Positions 9,101-17,624 of a DNA stretch of 51,901 bases are shown here, piece by piece (the first letter of the stretch is position 1; the number at the start of each line of letters is the position of its first letter). The stretch spans positions 1 through 51,901 of the forward strand of contig JANYHM010000081.1 of the NCBI GenBank assembly GCA_025359065.1, read 5' to 3'. The translations under genes and the position numbers were made by a program. The notes under the pieces were generated by a model, which had not been told where the DNA came from, searched no databases, and worked only from the letters and a program-made list of their open reading frames with translations. The stretch is from Synechococcales cyanobacterium GL140_1_metabinner_5_sub. GTDB taxonomy: Bacteria; Cyanobacteriota; Cyanobacteriia; Cyanobacteriales; Chamaesiphonaceae.

Positions 9101-10198
9101 GATGGTACGGTGTCTCTAGTCGATGCCCCCGTTAAACTGGGACTGATTTCCTTAAATAAGTCTCTCAATTCCTCGGCTCCTACGCCGATCGCCACCAGCA
9201 ATGCCCTCAAGGCTTACAAGGACAACCTGTTTGAGGCCGGACGCGACCAGTTGCTGAAGATTTCGGCGCTCAGCCGCTCTGGTCAGGGCATTCACGAAAT
9301 CGGAGCCTTTAAGGTGGACGATGAAAAGGGATCGATCGATGGATTGTTGCCCGGTACTGCTGGCTACCTGCAAGCTGCTCTCAAGCGTGCTCAAGTGGTA
9401 TCCTCTAACCTCACGGGTGACTTCTTTGATACCGCTAGCTCCCGCCAGCTAAGCTTTAACTACGGCGATCGGGTGCAGTTTTACTCCATCCAAGATAGCA
9501 CAACTAACCAGCTTCTGAAGTCGATCGCTGATAAGACTACTCAGCCCAAGATTACCTTTGCTAATCCTACTGCTAACGGTGGCAGCAGCCCGGTACAGAT
9601 TACGGCAGATACTATTGATGCCTATAAGCTAGCTTGGGGCAGTGATCTGATTGTGAAGGTGGAGGCTGCTGCTGGTAGTGCTGTAGCCCTCCTCGGTACG
9701 GGGCTACAAAGTAAAATTGAAGGCCGGGTAGTAGATCTCCGAGATCAAACCGGCACTTTCACCAGTAACACGGTAGTGAAGTCTTCGGCAGCCTTCAACA
9801 ACAACGTCGGTTTCTATGAGGTGATCGATGAAGCCGGTACCCTGGCCAACGGTACAAAAGTAGGGGCGGCGGACTACGCCAAACAGGCTGTCCAGAATGC
9901 CGTTTGGACTTTGGGCAAAAACGTCACGGCAGATCGAGATCTGACCGGCGGCAAGATCTACGCACCGTTCCTCATCGCCAATGGTGATGCAGCTAGCTTC
10001 CTAGCAACCAATTCGGCTAATGGTGGCACCGGTAATCTGCCAACTGCCTACTTCAACTATGTGGGAGCCAATACCGACAAGGTAGAGCACGTTCGTTTGC
10101 TCGGCGACAACAAGTTCGGCTTTGAGGATCTGTTTGGTGGTGGCGACATGGACTACAACGATGCAGTTATCCAACTGAACATTAACAAGAAAGCATAA
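6161..10198 (+). CDS. Giant atypical alkaline phosphatase with phytase-like and DUF4114 domains
   Basis: 1345 residues (about 140 kDa). The N-terminal 480 or so residues form a PhoA-superfamily alkaline phosphatase. They contain LMIGDGMGWE (Asp11), the nucleophile motif PDSANTATTLYTGVK (Ser151), SVPIDHATPAA, MMVEGGDIDWGLHDN and ITADHDHY, so all metal and catalytic elements are present. Residues about 600-1000 are an esterase/phytase-like beta-propeller domain (FVTVTDRGPN, DLEGIAIAKDGSFWMSDEY, RGFEGIAID). Residues about 1040-1345 hold two modules ending in a DUF4114 motif, GFEDLFGGGDMDYNDAVIQL. There is no N-terminal signal peptide. Size and layout recall the 145-kDa atypical PhoA of Synechococcus elongatus, which is exported without a cleaved leader. 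It probably releases phosphate from organic esters outside the cell. A strong terminator follows. Confidence 0.9.
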   Translation: MAKNTILMIGDGMGWEIARAAAIQKQINEGKTGDKLSDFYTSGAGTGLNIQKLTGYGVATTYGTTVADSKGVFSTGNDALDGTATATGVSPLRPGFTFDPTFNPGTTGAGGGTTAAGAKGNLVGYDPAKGGDLPWLAGSDKEYIKRSYPDSANTATTLYTGVKSYNNAIAVDIFEQSLDTILAQAARAGKSTGLVTSVPIDHATPAAAAANVNRRSKYDDIYPALDNILQQELRTYQPDVLLGGGHPLSAPGDLLPAGVEPNRDNTYIKAETYTELSTKPTTNRYGYTFLERGKDAATVLASTAKTIDPTKGGRLLGLYGARGQNGNLPVSSANGDYSTTGLDMFSINSSKGLKQDTIRPLLPGETDASFIARERNENPTLADLTKASLEVLGKDQDGFWMMVEGGDIDWGLHDNSIDNAIGATLDFDKAVGEVVSWINANGGWDQNELIITADHDHYLTLNDDFPKLLREKGAEKLTEIDTSVEAGHYWGSKPTVAKIPDPADATKQIDDPESGKYGWGNHSNRPVPVYYQGADTQILADGVGKGYQNYGVNVPGIPGLIDQTTIYRAQTVGVNKLASDVGVLTTYNWDNRPTIGTTAKVNPKDPNKTTAGQDVKLGGFSGLRFEGVSANGNLRFVTVTDRGPNAEPADLLKDVAGNELPMILPDFQPEVDRFELNAATGKFALTQRIKLTGLDGKPLTGRPNLQNAAQGLAYTDQVPVDLFGNRLNNDPFGADLEGIAIAKDGSFWMSDEYRPAIYHFDATGRLIERLIPKGTPTATGFGTPILPEIYAQRRSNRGFEGIAIDGNKVYAFMQSGLDIPDVANDANSKAISNLRILEYDTVTKAVTGEYIYQLNDLKLADKIGDATALGNGRFLVAERDSDSSVDSYKGIFEIDISKATNLAVAANLASIPAGKTADQLTTAELTTAKITPVTKKLIANATALGYTGVEKLEGLTVVDNNTLAVINDNDFGVTLAAVPGDGTVSLVDAPVKLGLISLNKSLNSSAPTPIATSNALKAYKDNLFEAGRDQLLKISALSRSGQGIHEIGAFKVDDEKGSIDGLLPGTAGYLQAALKRAQVVSSNLTGDFFDTASSRQLSFNYGDRVQFYSIQDSTTNQLLKSIADKTTQPKITFANPTANGGSSPVQITADTIDAYKLAWGSDLIVKVEAAAGSAVALLGTGLQSKIEGRVVDLRDQTGTFTSNTVVKSSAAFNNNVGFYEVIDEAGTLANGTKVGAADYAKQAVQNAVWTLGKNVTADRDLTGGKIYAPFLIANGDAASFLATNSANGGTGNLPTAYFNYVGANTDKVEHVRLLGDNKFGFEDLFGGGDMDYNDAVIQLNINKKA

Positions 10199-10221
10199 AA
10201 ACCACTGTTATGCTCATGCTG

Positions 10222-10257
10222 GGGGAAGTATCGTAATGCGGTACTTCCCTTTCTTTT
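10222..10257 (+). terminator. Rho-independent terminator of the giant phosphatase gene
   Basis: An 11-bp stem (one G-T pair) with arms at 10222-10232 and 10238-10248, a TAATG-type loop, and a T-rich tail (TTTCTTTT). It lies 23 bases after the stop codon of the phosphatase gene. The region between it and the convergent hsdR stop is short, so it separates the two units. Confidence 0.85.
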
Positions 10258-10302
10258 AGGTTTATTAGCACGATTCAACTATTTAAAAGGTTTAGCGTAA
10301 GT

Positions 10303-13300
10303 CTAAATCTGTCCGCCTACGCCTTTAAACTTCTCAACAAACGCCGCAATTTTCTGGAAAACGCTCTGCTTTTTGGTTTTGTATTGTGGATTAAGCGGAC
10401 TCATTTTAGGCAGTGCTGAATTTAGCTCAGTACCATTCTCGCTGGCGAACTCCCGTTTCAGTGAGGCGCTAATGTAGCGCTTAGCGGCCTCTTCATTCAA
10501 GCCCTCTGAGCGAATTAACTCATCTGCTTCGCGGGCTTGCTCGGCTTGGGCAAATGTAAAGAACGCATCAATAACGCTCGCTTTATCTGCCTGCTTATCC
10601 AGATCTGTTTGGTTAATAAAATCTACAATCAGGCTTTCTTTGGCTCGATTACCCAGACTGGCACGGATCAGGCGGCGCACTTCTTCGATTAATTCACCTT
10701 TATTTTTATTCTTTTTATGCTGATCAAAAATCAACTCAAGGATGTAGTCAAGGTTGATCTCTTGGGATTTCAGCAGATCTACTTCAAACACCACATCGTC
10801 CCAATTGATGGTGGATTCTTCTTTTTCACTGCCTGCTTTTTCACGACGCAACCAATCACGAATATCGTTGTAGGTGGAGCGGTAATCTTGAATGGTGCGA
10901 TCGGCAGGCATCGAAATTGTTTGCAGTACTGTTAGATCTTCATCACTTAAATAGTGCTCGGCTTTGAAGGCTTCAACTACCGCTGGGTCGCTCATGTCAA
11001 CGCTTTGCAGGGCTTTCAGGCTGGCGAATTCATCGTAGTTTTGCAGCACGTTTTCCACGCGCAAATATTCACCAAACAGCTTGGCAAAGTCTTTTTTGTC
11101 TTTTTCCAACACAATCTGGTCGGGGTCGGGAAAGCGCTGCTCTAATTCTGTGACTACTTCCATAAAGCCGCGTCGGGCTTCGCCAGTAGTCACGTCGGTA
11201 AAGCCTTCCATATATTCTTTGTAGCTTTTTTCTAGCACCACGTTTTTGGTGTTTTTGTCGCCAAACAGAGTAATGGCATCAATGGTGGCTTGTTCCAAAT
11301 CGCGGAAGGTAACGATATTGCCAAAGGTTTTGGTGGCATCGTAAATGCGGTTAGTGCGTGAATAGGATTGCAGTAAACCGTGATAGCGCAGGTTTTTGTC
11401 TACAAACAGCGTATTGAGCGTAGGCGCATCAAAGCCGGTGAGAAACATGCCCACCACGATCAGCAGGTCGATTTCTTTGGCTTTTACCTGCTTGGCAAGA
11501 TCGCGGTAGTAGTTTTGAAAACCGTTGCTGTCTGTGCTGAAGTTAGTTTTAAACAGGGCGTTATAGTCGGCGATCGCCACACTTAAAAATTCTTTGGCGC
11601 TGCTGTTCATGGCTGAGACATCAAAGCCTTCATCCAAGATTTCGCCCACGGTTTCTTGTTCTTCGTTGGCTGCAAAGGAGAAAATAGTGGCGATTTTTAG
11701 GGGTTGATCGCGGTCTTTCTGCAACTGCTTGAATGTTTCGTAATACAGCTTGGCAGCATCTACGCTGCTCACGGCAAACATGGCATTGAAGCCTTTACCG
11801 CCTGCTTGTAAGCGGTGGGTTTTTTGGCGAAAGTTATGCAGGATGTATTGAGAAATCTCGCGAATGCGATCGGGGTGTAGCAGGGCTTGCTGGTTTTCGG
11901 CGGCGTTGAGCTTTTTCTCATCTGGCTCGGTTTCAATGGCTTTGAACTGTGGACGGACATCGTTATAGTCCACCTTGAACTTCAGTACTTTTTCATCACG
12001 GATTGCGTCGGTGATCACGTAGGAATGCAGCTCACGGCCAAACACGCTAGCGGTGGTGTCTGCACCCAAGGCGTTTTGCGGGAAAATGGGTGTGCCGGTG
12101 AATCCAAACTGATAAAACCGCTTAAATTTTTTCTGTAAGTTTTTTTGCGCTTCGCCAAATTGACTGCGGTGGCATTCATCAAAAATAAACACCACTTGCT
12201 TGTTGTAAATAGCTAAATCGCTTTCGGTTTTCATGAGGTTATTGAACTTTTGGATGGTGGTGACAATGATTTTGTTGTCGTCTTTATCCAGATTGTGCTT
12301 TAGCCCTGCGGTGCTGTCAGAGCCATTTACGCTGTCGGGCGAAAAGCGCTGATATTCTTTCATGGTTTGGTAATCGAGGTCTTTGCGATCGACTACAAAA
12401 AACACTTTGTCGATAAAATCTAGCTCGGTGGCCAGCCGCGCCGCTTTGAAGCTGGTTAAGGTTTTACCTGAGCCGGTGGTGTGCCAAATATAGCCGCCGC
12501 CCTCAATTTGTCTCCAGTGCTTGGCTTGATAGGCGCTGTTGATTTTCCACAGAATGCGCTCGGTGGCGGCGATTTGGTAGGGGCGCATTACTAGTAAGGT
12601 GTCGTTTACATCAAACACCGAATACTGAAGCAGTACATTGAGCAGGGTATTTTTCTGGAAAAAGGTTGCGGTAAAGTCTTTTAGGTCTTTGATCAGGTTG
12701 TTATCGGCTTTCGCCCAGTTCATCGTAAAGTCGAAGCTGTTTTTACTGCGCTGGGTGGTGTTGGCAAAGTAGCGGGTATCGGTGCCGTTAGAAATGACGA
12801 ATAGCTGCAAATATTTAAATAGCGAATGCTCGGCGTTAAAGCTCTCTTTACTGTAGCGATGCACTTGGTTAAAGGCTTCTCGAATTGCTACGCCGCGCTT
12901 TTTTAGTTCGATTTGCACCAGCGGCAAGCCGTTGACCAAAATGGTTACGTCGTAGCGGTTGGCTTGTGTGCCCTTTTGTTGAAACTGTTTGATGACTTGT
13001 AGCTTGTTGTGGGCAAGGTTCTTTTTATCGAGTAGGTAAATATTTTGAATCCGACCGTCATCAAATACAAAGTCATGGATGTAGTCATCATGGATTTTGC
13101 GGGTAGCATCGATGATGCTGTCGCTGGGTTTATTTAGGTAGGTTTCTACAAAGCGCTGCCACTCGGTTTCTAAAAACTGCACTTTGTTGAGTGTTTGCAG
13201 TTGCTCGCGCACGTTGGCGAGCAGGGCTTGTGGGGTGGTTACGCTGGGCAGGTATTGATAGCCTTGCTGGGCTAAGTCATTAATGAATTCGCTCTCCAAG

Positions 13301-13401
13301 TCGTATTCGGTTTGGTAGCTTTCGCTAACTCTCCCGTTTTTGCTGTATTCGTCAAGTATGATGAAGTTATTAGATTCGGCGATGGGGGTGTAGTTAGTCA
13401 T
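10303..13401 (-). CDS. hsdR: Type I restriction enzyme, R (HsdR) subunit, orphan
   Basis: 1032 residues, full length for the EcoR124-like group. The N-terminal nuclease domain shows Asp151 (DVTILV), the ELK pair Glu165 and Lys167 in [11 protein letters not shown], and the QxxxY motif Q179-Y183. The motor has Walker A TTGSGKT (about 308-314), an [13 protein letters not shown] box, QFGFTGTP and later helicase motifs such as [22 protein letters not shown]. The C-terminal helical part is complete. HsdR cuts and translocates DNA only in complex with HsdM and HsdS. No methylase or specificity gene occurs within the window, and the flanking genes are the giant phosphatase and a PIN/HTH pair. It may be an orphan remnant, or it may work with subunits encoded elsewhere. 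Confidence 0.95.
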   Translation of the reverse strand: MTNYTPIAESNNFIILDEYSKNGRVSESYQTEYDLESEFINDLAQQGYQYLPSVTTPQALLANVREQLQTLNKVQFLETEWQRFVETYLNKPSDSIIDATRKIHDDYIHDFVFDDGRIQNIYLLDKKNLAHNKLQVIKQFQQKGTQANRYDVTILVNGLPLVQIELKKRGVAIREAFNQVHRYSKESFNAEHSLFKYLQLFVISNGTDTRYFANTTQRSKNSFDFTMNWAKADNNLIKDLKDFTATFFQKNTLLNVLLQYSVFDVNDTLLVMRPYQIAATERILWKINSAYQAKHWRQIEGGGYIWHTTGSGKTLTSFKAARLATELDFIDKVFFVVDRKDLDYQTMKEYQRFSPDSVNGSDSTAGLKHNLDKDDNKIIVTTIQKFNNLMKTESDLAIYNKQVVFIFDECHRSQFGEAQKNLQKKFKRFYQFGFTGTPIFPQNALGADTTASVFGRELHSYVITDAIRDEKVLKFKVDYNDVRPQFKAIETEPDEKKLNAAENQQALLHPDRIREISQYILHNFRQKTHRLQAGGKGFNAMFAVSSVDAAKLYYETFKQLQKDRDQPLKIATIFSFAANEEQETVGEILDEGFDVSAMNSSAKEFLSVAIADYNALFKTNFSTDSNGFQNYYRDLAKQVKAKEIDLLIVVGMFLTGFDAPTLNTLFVDKNLRYHGLLQSYSRTNRIYDATKTFGNIVTFRDLEQATIDAITLFGDKNTKNVVLEKSYKEYMEGFTDVTTGEARRGFMEVVTELEQRFPDPDQIVLEKDKKDFAKLFGEYLRVENVLQNYDEFASLKALQSVDMSDPAVVEAFKAEHYLSDEDLTVLQTISMPADRTIQDYRSTYNDIRDWLRREKAGSEKEESTINWDDVVFEVDLLKSQEINLDYILELIFDQHKKNKNKGELIEEVRRLIRASLGNRAKESLIVDFINQTDLDKQADKASVIDAFFTFAQAEQAREADELIRSEGLNEEAAKRYISASLKREFASENGTELNSALPKMSPLNPQYKTKKQSVFQKIAAFVEKFKGVGGQI

Positions 13402-13474
13402 GATTTGGCTTCCTTTGTTTGTAGATGATTTTCATACCAAATCAATCTTTAATTGTTACACATGGTAACCCCCC

Positions 13475-14059
13475 TTAAATCCTAAAAAGCGGATCCGCGA
13501 TCACTGCCTTAATAATTGACACGGTTTTAGGCAGACCTTGGTTTTCTAGAGTAGTTAAATATTCATTTATAGTTTTGGGTGGATTTTTCAAACGTTCTTG
13601 ACAGCAAGAAATAACTTTAATCATTTCATTCGGATAACTGACCATCAAATTAGCCAAAAATGGATCGGGATGTTTAGCTACGATATTGTATTTTTCTAAA
13701 AGCCTGTCAGGAAAATCTTTTAGATTAAATGTAATAATTACCTTGACTCCACCATGAATAGCCGCAGCTAAAACGTGGCGATCTTCAGGATCTGGTAATT
13801 CCAACTCTGGTATCAATTGTTGATAATCTTTAATTAGCGCGTCGCGAACATACTGATTCATCAATGAAATAGTTCGTTCTAGCCTTGATCGAGTTAAATC
13901 AGGTCGTTTTATCAATAAGTTTTCTATCCATTCTGTCTGAATTTCTTCTGTCCATCGAGCATGAACTAGATCTGTCAAAGCCATTTCCATTAGTAAGTCT
14001 CGTAGAGGCGCAGGGTAGAGAACACAGGCATCATAAATAATTTCAATGGGAGCCACCAC
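13475..14059 (-). CDS. PIN-domain protein, probable toxin of a TA pair
   Basis: 194 residues with PIN-domain features: the first acidic residue in IIYDACVLYPAPLRD (Asp10) and the central block LPDPEDRHVLAAAIHGG (Asp93 region), followed by VIITFNLKDFP (Asp115). VapC-type PIN proteins are magnesium-dependent RNases. It begins with tandem GTG codons three bases after the stop of the HTH gene, so the two are surely co-transcribed in the usual antitoxin-toxin order. It is longer than typical 130-residue VapC and belongs to the larger PIN group with a C-terminal extension. Toxicity is inferred from family and arrangement. Confidence 0.85.
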   Translation of the reverse strand: MVAPIEIIYDACVLYPAPLRDLLMEMALTDLVHARWTEEIQTEWIENLLIKRPDLTRSRLERTISLMNQYVRDALIKDYQQLIPELELPDPEDRHVLAAAIHGGVKVIITFNLKDFPDRLLEKYNIVAKHPDPFLANLMVSYPNEMIKVISCCQERLKNPPKTINEYLTTLENQGLPKTVSIIKAVIADPLFRI

Positions 14060-14062
14060 AAT

Positions 14063-14509
14063 TTATTCATACCCCAAATTTAATTCTTGAGCTTCAGCAA
14101 CGAGTTCATCTAATACTTTTCTTCTAGCAATGTCAATACTGGTTCGATAGTTAATTGCGTCTTGATAACGAATCTGTCTACAATCTCCAACACCGTCGGC
14201 TGGAATTTGTCCTTCGTCTAATAAAGTAATTAAATAGGATGGCGAAACATTCAGTAACTCTGCGGTTGCAGGAATCGTTAATTCGGAATTAATACTAAGA
14301 ACTTGAACTGCTTGTCCTTGGCTAATCGCAATCAATATTTCGTTTAATGCCTCGAACGCGATCGCAGGTAATCGCAGTTCTTGTTCGCCACCATCCGATT
14401 GTTTGATAATTATAGTTGATCGATCAGTCTGTGCTTGGGTGAGAATCTGACTGCTACTACGGGCGAGATAAATATCACTTTCGCTGGGAAGGCTGGTGGC
14501 GATCGTCAT
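14063..14509 (-). CDS. Excisionase-type HTH protein, probable antitoxin
   Basis: 148 residues. The middle contains an excisionase/MerR-like helix-turn-helix, LTIPATAELLNVSPSYLITL (about residues 78-97), followed by GQIPADGVGDCRQIRYQDAI, a pattern common in antitoxins paired with large PIN proteins. The N-terminal 60 residues probably mediate dimerisation or toxin binding. It is the first gene of the two-gene unit, as expected for an autoregulating antitoxin. A TATAAT box lies 42 bases upstream. Confidence 0.8.
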   Translation of the reverse strand: MTIATSLPSESDIYLARSSSQILTQAQTDRSTIIIKQSDGGEQELRLPAIAFEALNEILIAISQGQAVQVLSINSELTIPATAELLNVSPSYLITLLDEGQIPADGVGDCRQIRYQDAINYRTSIDIARRKVLDELVAEAQELNLGYE

Positions 14510-14550
14510 CGGTTTAATATCAAAAATATTGAGTTTATATCCACATTAAC

Positions 14551-14556
14551 ATTATA
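14551..14556 (-). promoter_or_regulatory. Possible -10 box of the HTH/PIN pair
   Basis: ATTATA on the plus strand reads TATAAT on the coding strand, 42 bases before the antitoxin start. No good -35 hexamer is present at 17 bases, so this is a weak assignment. Confidence 0.35.
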
Positions 14557-14794
14557 GCGCACACAGGGAAGATCTGATCTGTCGCATTGATTTTGGATTT
14601 GGTATTAGATCTGGGCAAACACATCGATCGAAAGGCTCCTTAAGTGGCATTGGACAGGATTCATGTTCAGTAGGCTTTTGTGCTAATCATATGATTCATA
14701 AGACCAAGCTAGTGTTAATGACATATAATTCCACTAGCTTATTCTCCAGCGCAATAGTATTTCGATCCAAGAGACCATATGTCTGTCTTGGGTA

Positions 14795-14964
14795 TTAGAT
14801 AAAGTTTCGTTTGAATTTCTCGTGGTTTTGAATATTGCTTTGAATATCTTCTGCATCCCAAATTTGCAGCTCCCAAGGGAAGTAAAAGTTGCTTTTGTTT
14901 TTAAAGTAAATATGCAAGCCCCGATAATTTTCTTTGTTACGCAAGTACCAGTTCTTTAAGCTTA
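14795..14964 (-). pseudogene. C-terminal fragment of a RelA/SpoT-like gene, cut off by IS630
   Basis: A minus-strand frame entering from the IS left end and stopping at 14795 encodes about 55 residues, including KENYRGLHIYF and FPWELQIWDAED. The YRGLH-x-YF and ELQIW pair matches the RelA/SpoT nucleotidyltransferase core (GYRxxH and EVQIRT-type motifs). No upstream half is found: on the far side of the IS, the same frame does not continue with recognisable family sequence. The gene was therefore already broken, or its start was lost in another event. The assignment rests on short motifs only. Confidence 0.45.
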
Positions 14965-15960
14965 CAGCGGTTTGCATGTAAAGATTACAAGATGAGGGAA
15001 GGAATGAAGCCATATTCCATAGATTTAAGAGAAAGAATCGTCAATGCCGTTGAAAATGGTAGCTCCATTAGAAAAGTGGCAGAACGCTTTGCTGTAGGCA
15101 AAAACTTTGTCCAGAAATTGATCACGCAAAAGCGAACAAAAGGCCACATAGTTCCTGGGAAGCAGGGTGGTACAGCAACTAGTCCTGTTATGGAACACAA
15201 AGCTCAGTTACTTGCCATCTACAAAAGTAAGCCTGATGCTACGCTGAAAGAGTACTGTGAACTACTTGCTGACAAAACTGAGCTGTGGGTCAGCGAAGCC
15301 ACAATGTGTCGAACTTTCCAGAAGCTAGATCTACCAATAAAAAAAACCTTTCGTAGTAGTCAAGCGCTGAGTGAACGAGTTCAATTATTAAGAAAAGATT
15401 ATTGGGAGGAGGTCAGAGATGTAAAGCTTGAAGATTTGGTATTTCTTGACGAGATGGGAATTCTGCTGGGGCTAACAAGAGCCAATGCTCGTGCAGCACC
15501 TGGCGAAAGAGCTTATGATTTTAAGCCATTTTATCGTGGGAAAAAAGTTAGTGTTATTGGTGCTATAACAAGCTCCAAAGTACTAGCTGTGATGACTATG
15601 GACGATTCAATGAACGCTAAAGCTTTTGAGGTTTACATCTCTCATTTTTTAGTCCCTCAGCTTTGGCCAGGAGCAGTAGTCGTAATGGATAATCTACCTG
15701 CTCATAAAGTGACAGCGATCGCACCATTGATTGAAGCTGTGGGAGCAAGGGTTGTTTATTTATCTCCTTATTCTCCAGAATTTAACCCTATTGAGCATTG
15801 GTGGTCTCAGTTAAAGGCTTTTCTCCGACAGTTTTCACCGAAGACCTCCGCAACGGTTGATGTTTTAATTGCTACAGCAATGGATTTGATCGATTCTGAG
15901 CATCTCCGTAACTGGTTTGCTCACTGCTGTTATTGTCCCTCATAAACCTGCAAACCGCTG
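14965..15960 (+). mobile_element. IS630-family insertion sequence, complete
   Basis: A 996-bp element bounded by 12-bp perfect terminal inverted repeats, CAGCGGTTTGCA at the left end and its complement at the right end. Each end is flanked by a TA dinucleotide (14963-14964 and 15961-15962), the target duplication characteristic of IS630/Tc1-mariner. It carries one intact transposase gene in a single frame. Both ends and the gene look undamaged, so it is probably recent and may be active. Confidence 0.92.
15004..15945 (+). CDS. IS630-family DDE transposase
   Basis: 313 residues from the ATG at 15004, which follows an AGGGAAGGA ribosome-binding site; the ATG at 14992 lacks one. The N-terminus carries a helix-turn-helix DNA-binding domain (about residues 5-60, NGSSIRKVAERFAVGKNFV). 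The catalytic DDE triad is visible as LVFLDEMGI, VVVMDNLPAHK and YSPEFNPIEHWWSQ. It is uninterrupted, whereas many IS630 relatives need a frameshift. It moves the surrounding 996-bp element by cut-and-paste into TA sites. Confidence 0.95.
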   Translation: MKPYSIDLRERIVNAVENGSSIRKVAERFAVGKNFVQKLITQKRTKGHIVPGKQGGTATSPVMEHKAQLLAIYKSKPDATLKEYCELLADKTELWVSEATMCRTFQKLDLPIKKTFRSSQALSERVQLLRKDYWEEVRDVKLEDLVFLDEMGILLGLTRANARAAPGERAYDFKPFYRGKKVSVIGAITSSKVLAVMTMDDSMNAKAFEVYISHFLVPQLWPGAVVVMDNLPAHKVTAIAPLIEAVGARVVYLSPYSPEFNPIEHWWSQLKAFLRQFSPKTSATVDVLIATAMDLIDSEHLRNWFAHCCYCPS

Positions 15961-16112
15961 TATCACTGGCATCGAAGCTAAGTTTGAGATCGTAAACACC
16001 GGACAGAACAGCCACACCCCGAAAAACTTGCGCATCACAATTCCTCTGGCTTGGTATTAAGCAGTCGAGAATCTATTTATGTGCATATTCTATGCCAGAA
16101 ATTTAGAAATAG

Positions 16113-16220
16113 GAACGAACTTATGTACCATTTAAAGCCTTAGAAGAGAGTGAACAGGAAGAAGGCTTTATTCTAACTTGTGTATCATTCCCTCAAGGGC
16201 GAGTTGTGATTGATGCATAA
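16113..16220 (+). pseudogene. C-terminal fragment of a plant-type [2Fe-2S] ferredoxin
   Basis: A 35-codon frame closed by a stop at 16110-16112 and ending at 16220. It contains LEESEQEEGFILTCVSFPQG, which matches the conserved ferredoxin end (EEGYVLTCVAYP-type, with the fourth cluster cysteine). The first three cluster cysteines are absent, and no start codon or upstream domain exists. It is a remnant between the IS630 element and the cpcA terminator. Supported by motif likeness only, though the motif is distinctive. Confidence 0.6.
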
Positions 16221-16235
16221 AATTATTTGCTAATC

Positions 16236-16270
16236 AAAAACCCCAGAAGATATTATCTTCTGGGGTTTTT
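16236..16270 (-). terminator. Bidirectional terminator after cpcA
   Basis: A perfect 35-base palindrome with a 12-bp GC-rich core stem (ACCCCAGAAGAT and its complement), a 3-base loop, and A and T tracts on both sides. It therefore works on either strand. It lies 18 bases beyond the cpcA stop and ends the cpcBA transcript. Confidence 0.92.
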
Positions 16271-16288
16271 GCAATTATTCAGCCAAAC

Positions 16289-16777
16289 TTAGCTCAATGC
16301 GTTGATTGCATAATCAAGGTAAGAGTTAGCTTCTACGGAAGCGTCACCGCTAAGGCCGTGGTTAGCTTTGATGTACTTCAGAGCTTCAACGTACCAGCTT
16401 GGAGACAATTCAAAAGTACGGTTGATTTCAGCCAAACCGCCGATGAGGTAGTCATCCATAGGGCCAGTACCGCCAACTACACAGCAGTAAGTAACCATGC
16501 GCAGGTAGTAGCCGATGTCACGCACACACTTGTCTTTACCAACTTGGTTAGCAGCATAAGCTGGCCCCTGCATGGAAGTGGTGTAAGGAAATTTTGCATA
16601 AACTGCGTTAGCAGCGCCTGAGCAGAGAGCAGAAGCTTTGTCAGTTAAGCCACGAGCGGCTTCCATGCTAGCAGAAGCTTGGCGGAAACGACCGAAAGCT
16701 GTTTGCATTTCGGTAGAGCTAAGAAAGCGACCTTGTGAATCGGCTGCTGCTACTGCTTCGGTTAATGGGGTTTTCAT
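16289..16777 (-). CDS. cpcA: C-phycocyanin alpha subunit
   Basis: 162 residues, the exact length of CpcA. The phycocyanobilin-binding Cys84 sits in [15 protein letters not shown]. The family ends [19 protein letters not shown] and [13 protein letters not shown] are intact, so this is phycocyanin, not phycoerythrin or allophycocyanin. It pairs with CpcB to build the rods of the phycobilisome on the thylakoid surface. It follows cpcB after 45 bases. The usual downstream rod-linker (cpcC, cpcD) and lyase (cpcE, cpcF) genes are missing here; a terminator and gene remnants follow instead. Confidence 0.97.
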   Translation of the reverse strand: MKTPLTEAVAAADSQGRFLSSTEMQTAFGRFRQASASMEAARGLTDKASALCSGAANAVYAKFPYTTSMQGPAYAANQVGKDKCVRDIGYYLRMVTYCCVVGGTGPMDDYLIGGLAEINRTFELSPSWYVEALKYIKANHGLSGDASVEANSYLDYAINALS

Positions 16778-16822
16778 TGGTATTTATCTCCAGATATTTT
16801 ACGTGAACTACAAATACGTTGC

Positions 16823-17341
16823 TTAAGCAACAGCGGCAGCAGCCTTATCGAAGTAGCTACCTACTTCAGAAGCGATCGCCGCACAGTCACCGCGAGTAAT
16901 GCCATTAGTATCGTTAACGATCGCCATAGCAGCTTCTTTCATTTTCTTAACGCCGATTGCCACAGAAGTACCAGGAGTACCTAGTGCCAAATAAGTTTCG
17001 CGTAAGCCATTCAAACAACGATCGTCCAACACAGAAGCATCGCCAGCGAAAGTAGCATAGGTGATGTAGCGCAAGATAATTTCCATGTCACGGAGGCAAG
17101 CTGCCATCCGACGGCTGGTGTAAGCGTTTCCACCGGGAGCGATCAATTGAGGCTGCTCAGCAAACAAAGCGCGAGCGGCGTTAGCAACAATCGCCGAAGA
17201 GTTGCTAGTAATCCGGTTGACAGTGTCCATGCGCTTATTGCCTTCGGATACCATAGAGGTAAGGGCATCAAGTTGGCCGGTACTTAGGTATTCACCGCGA
17301 GCGTCTGCTTGGGATACTACTTTTGCAAATGCGTCAAACAT
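16823..17341 (-). CDS. cpcB: C-phycocyanin beta subunit
   Basis: 172 residues, the standard CpcB length. Both chromophore cysteines are present: Cys82 in [13 protein letters not shown] and Cys153 in [11 protein letters not shown]. The asparagine that is methylated in this family (Asn72, GGNAYTSRR) is present too. It forms the alpha-beta monomer with CpcA. A strong AAGGAG ribosome-binding site precedes the ATG (about 17349-17356), fitting very high expression. It is the first gene of the cpcBA unit and is divergent from nblA, whose product triggers its degradation. Confidence 0.97.
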   Translation of the reverse strand: MFDAFAKVVSQADARGEYLSTGQLDALTSMVSEGNKRMDTVNRITSNSSAIVANAARALFAEQPQLIAPGGNAYTSRRMAACLRDMEIILRYITYATFAGDASVLDDRCLNGLRETYLALGTPGTSVAIGVKKMKEAAMAIVNDTNGITRGDCAAIASEVGSYFDKAAAAVA

Positions 17342-17460
17342 GAACTCAATCTCCTTAATATATTTGTGTCTTGAGTATTAGATTTTACGGGTTTTAGCCC
17401 TTTTTAACAACTTCCCGACAACCTGTATCGGTGGCTGCTTTTTTACTATTGTCTTTTTAT

Positions 17461-17490
17461 ACTATATCGTTCGATCCTTTCTCTTCACAA
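17461..17490 (-). promoter_or_regulatory. Candidate cpcBA promoter
   Basis: On the minus strand a TTGTGA hexamer (17485-17490) and a TATAGT hexamer (17461-17466) are 18 bases apart, a sigma-70-like arrangement. Transcription would begin about 115 bases upstream of cpcB and give a long leader, usual for cpc operons. Inference from consensus likeness only. Confidence 0.4.
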
Positions 17491-17550
17491 GTTTTTATAT
17501 CTTTACAAACAGCGCTGCTGATCATTTGGGCAAACTCAAGAACCAGTATT

Positions 17551-17594
17551 GTATTTTTGGATACTTGTCAAACCATCTTTACTTTCGTTAACAT
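17551..17594 (+). promoter_or_regulatory. NtcA-activated promoter of nblA
   Basis: A perfect NtcA palindrome, GTA-N8-TAC (GTATTTTTGGATAC, 17551-17564), is followed after 24 bases by a TAACAT -10 box (17589-17594, matching TAN3T). This is the canonical class II layout, GTAN8TAC-N20-24-TAN3T, with the site centred near -41. NtcA activates nitrogen-starvation genes in cyanobacteria, and nblA is a well-known target. The spacing puts the start of transcription near 17600, about 25 bases before nblA. Confidence 0.85.
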
Positions 17595-17624
17595 AGCAAA
17601 TATAGACTTCCCTGGAGGAGAATC

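Noticed and set aside
15962-16060. A plus-strand gene end (…ITIPLAWY) right of the IS630
   Set aside because: It cannot be joined to any sequence left of the IS and has no recognised family. The opposite strand also reads open here.
16289-17341. Phycoerythrin or phycoerythrocyanin subunits
   Set aside because: Lengths (162 and 172), Cys84, Cys82, Cys153 and the C-terminal motifs all match C-phycocyanin.
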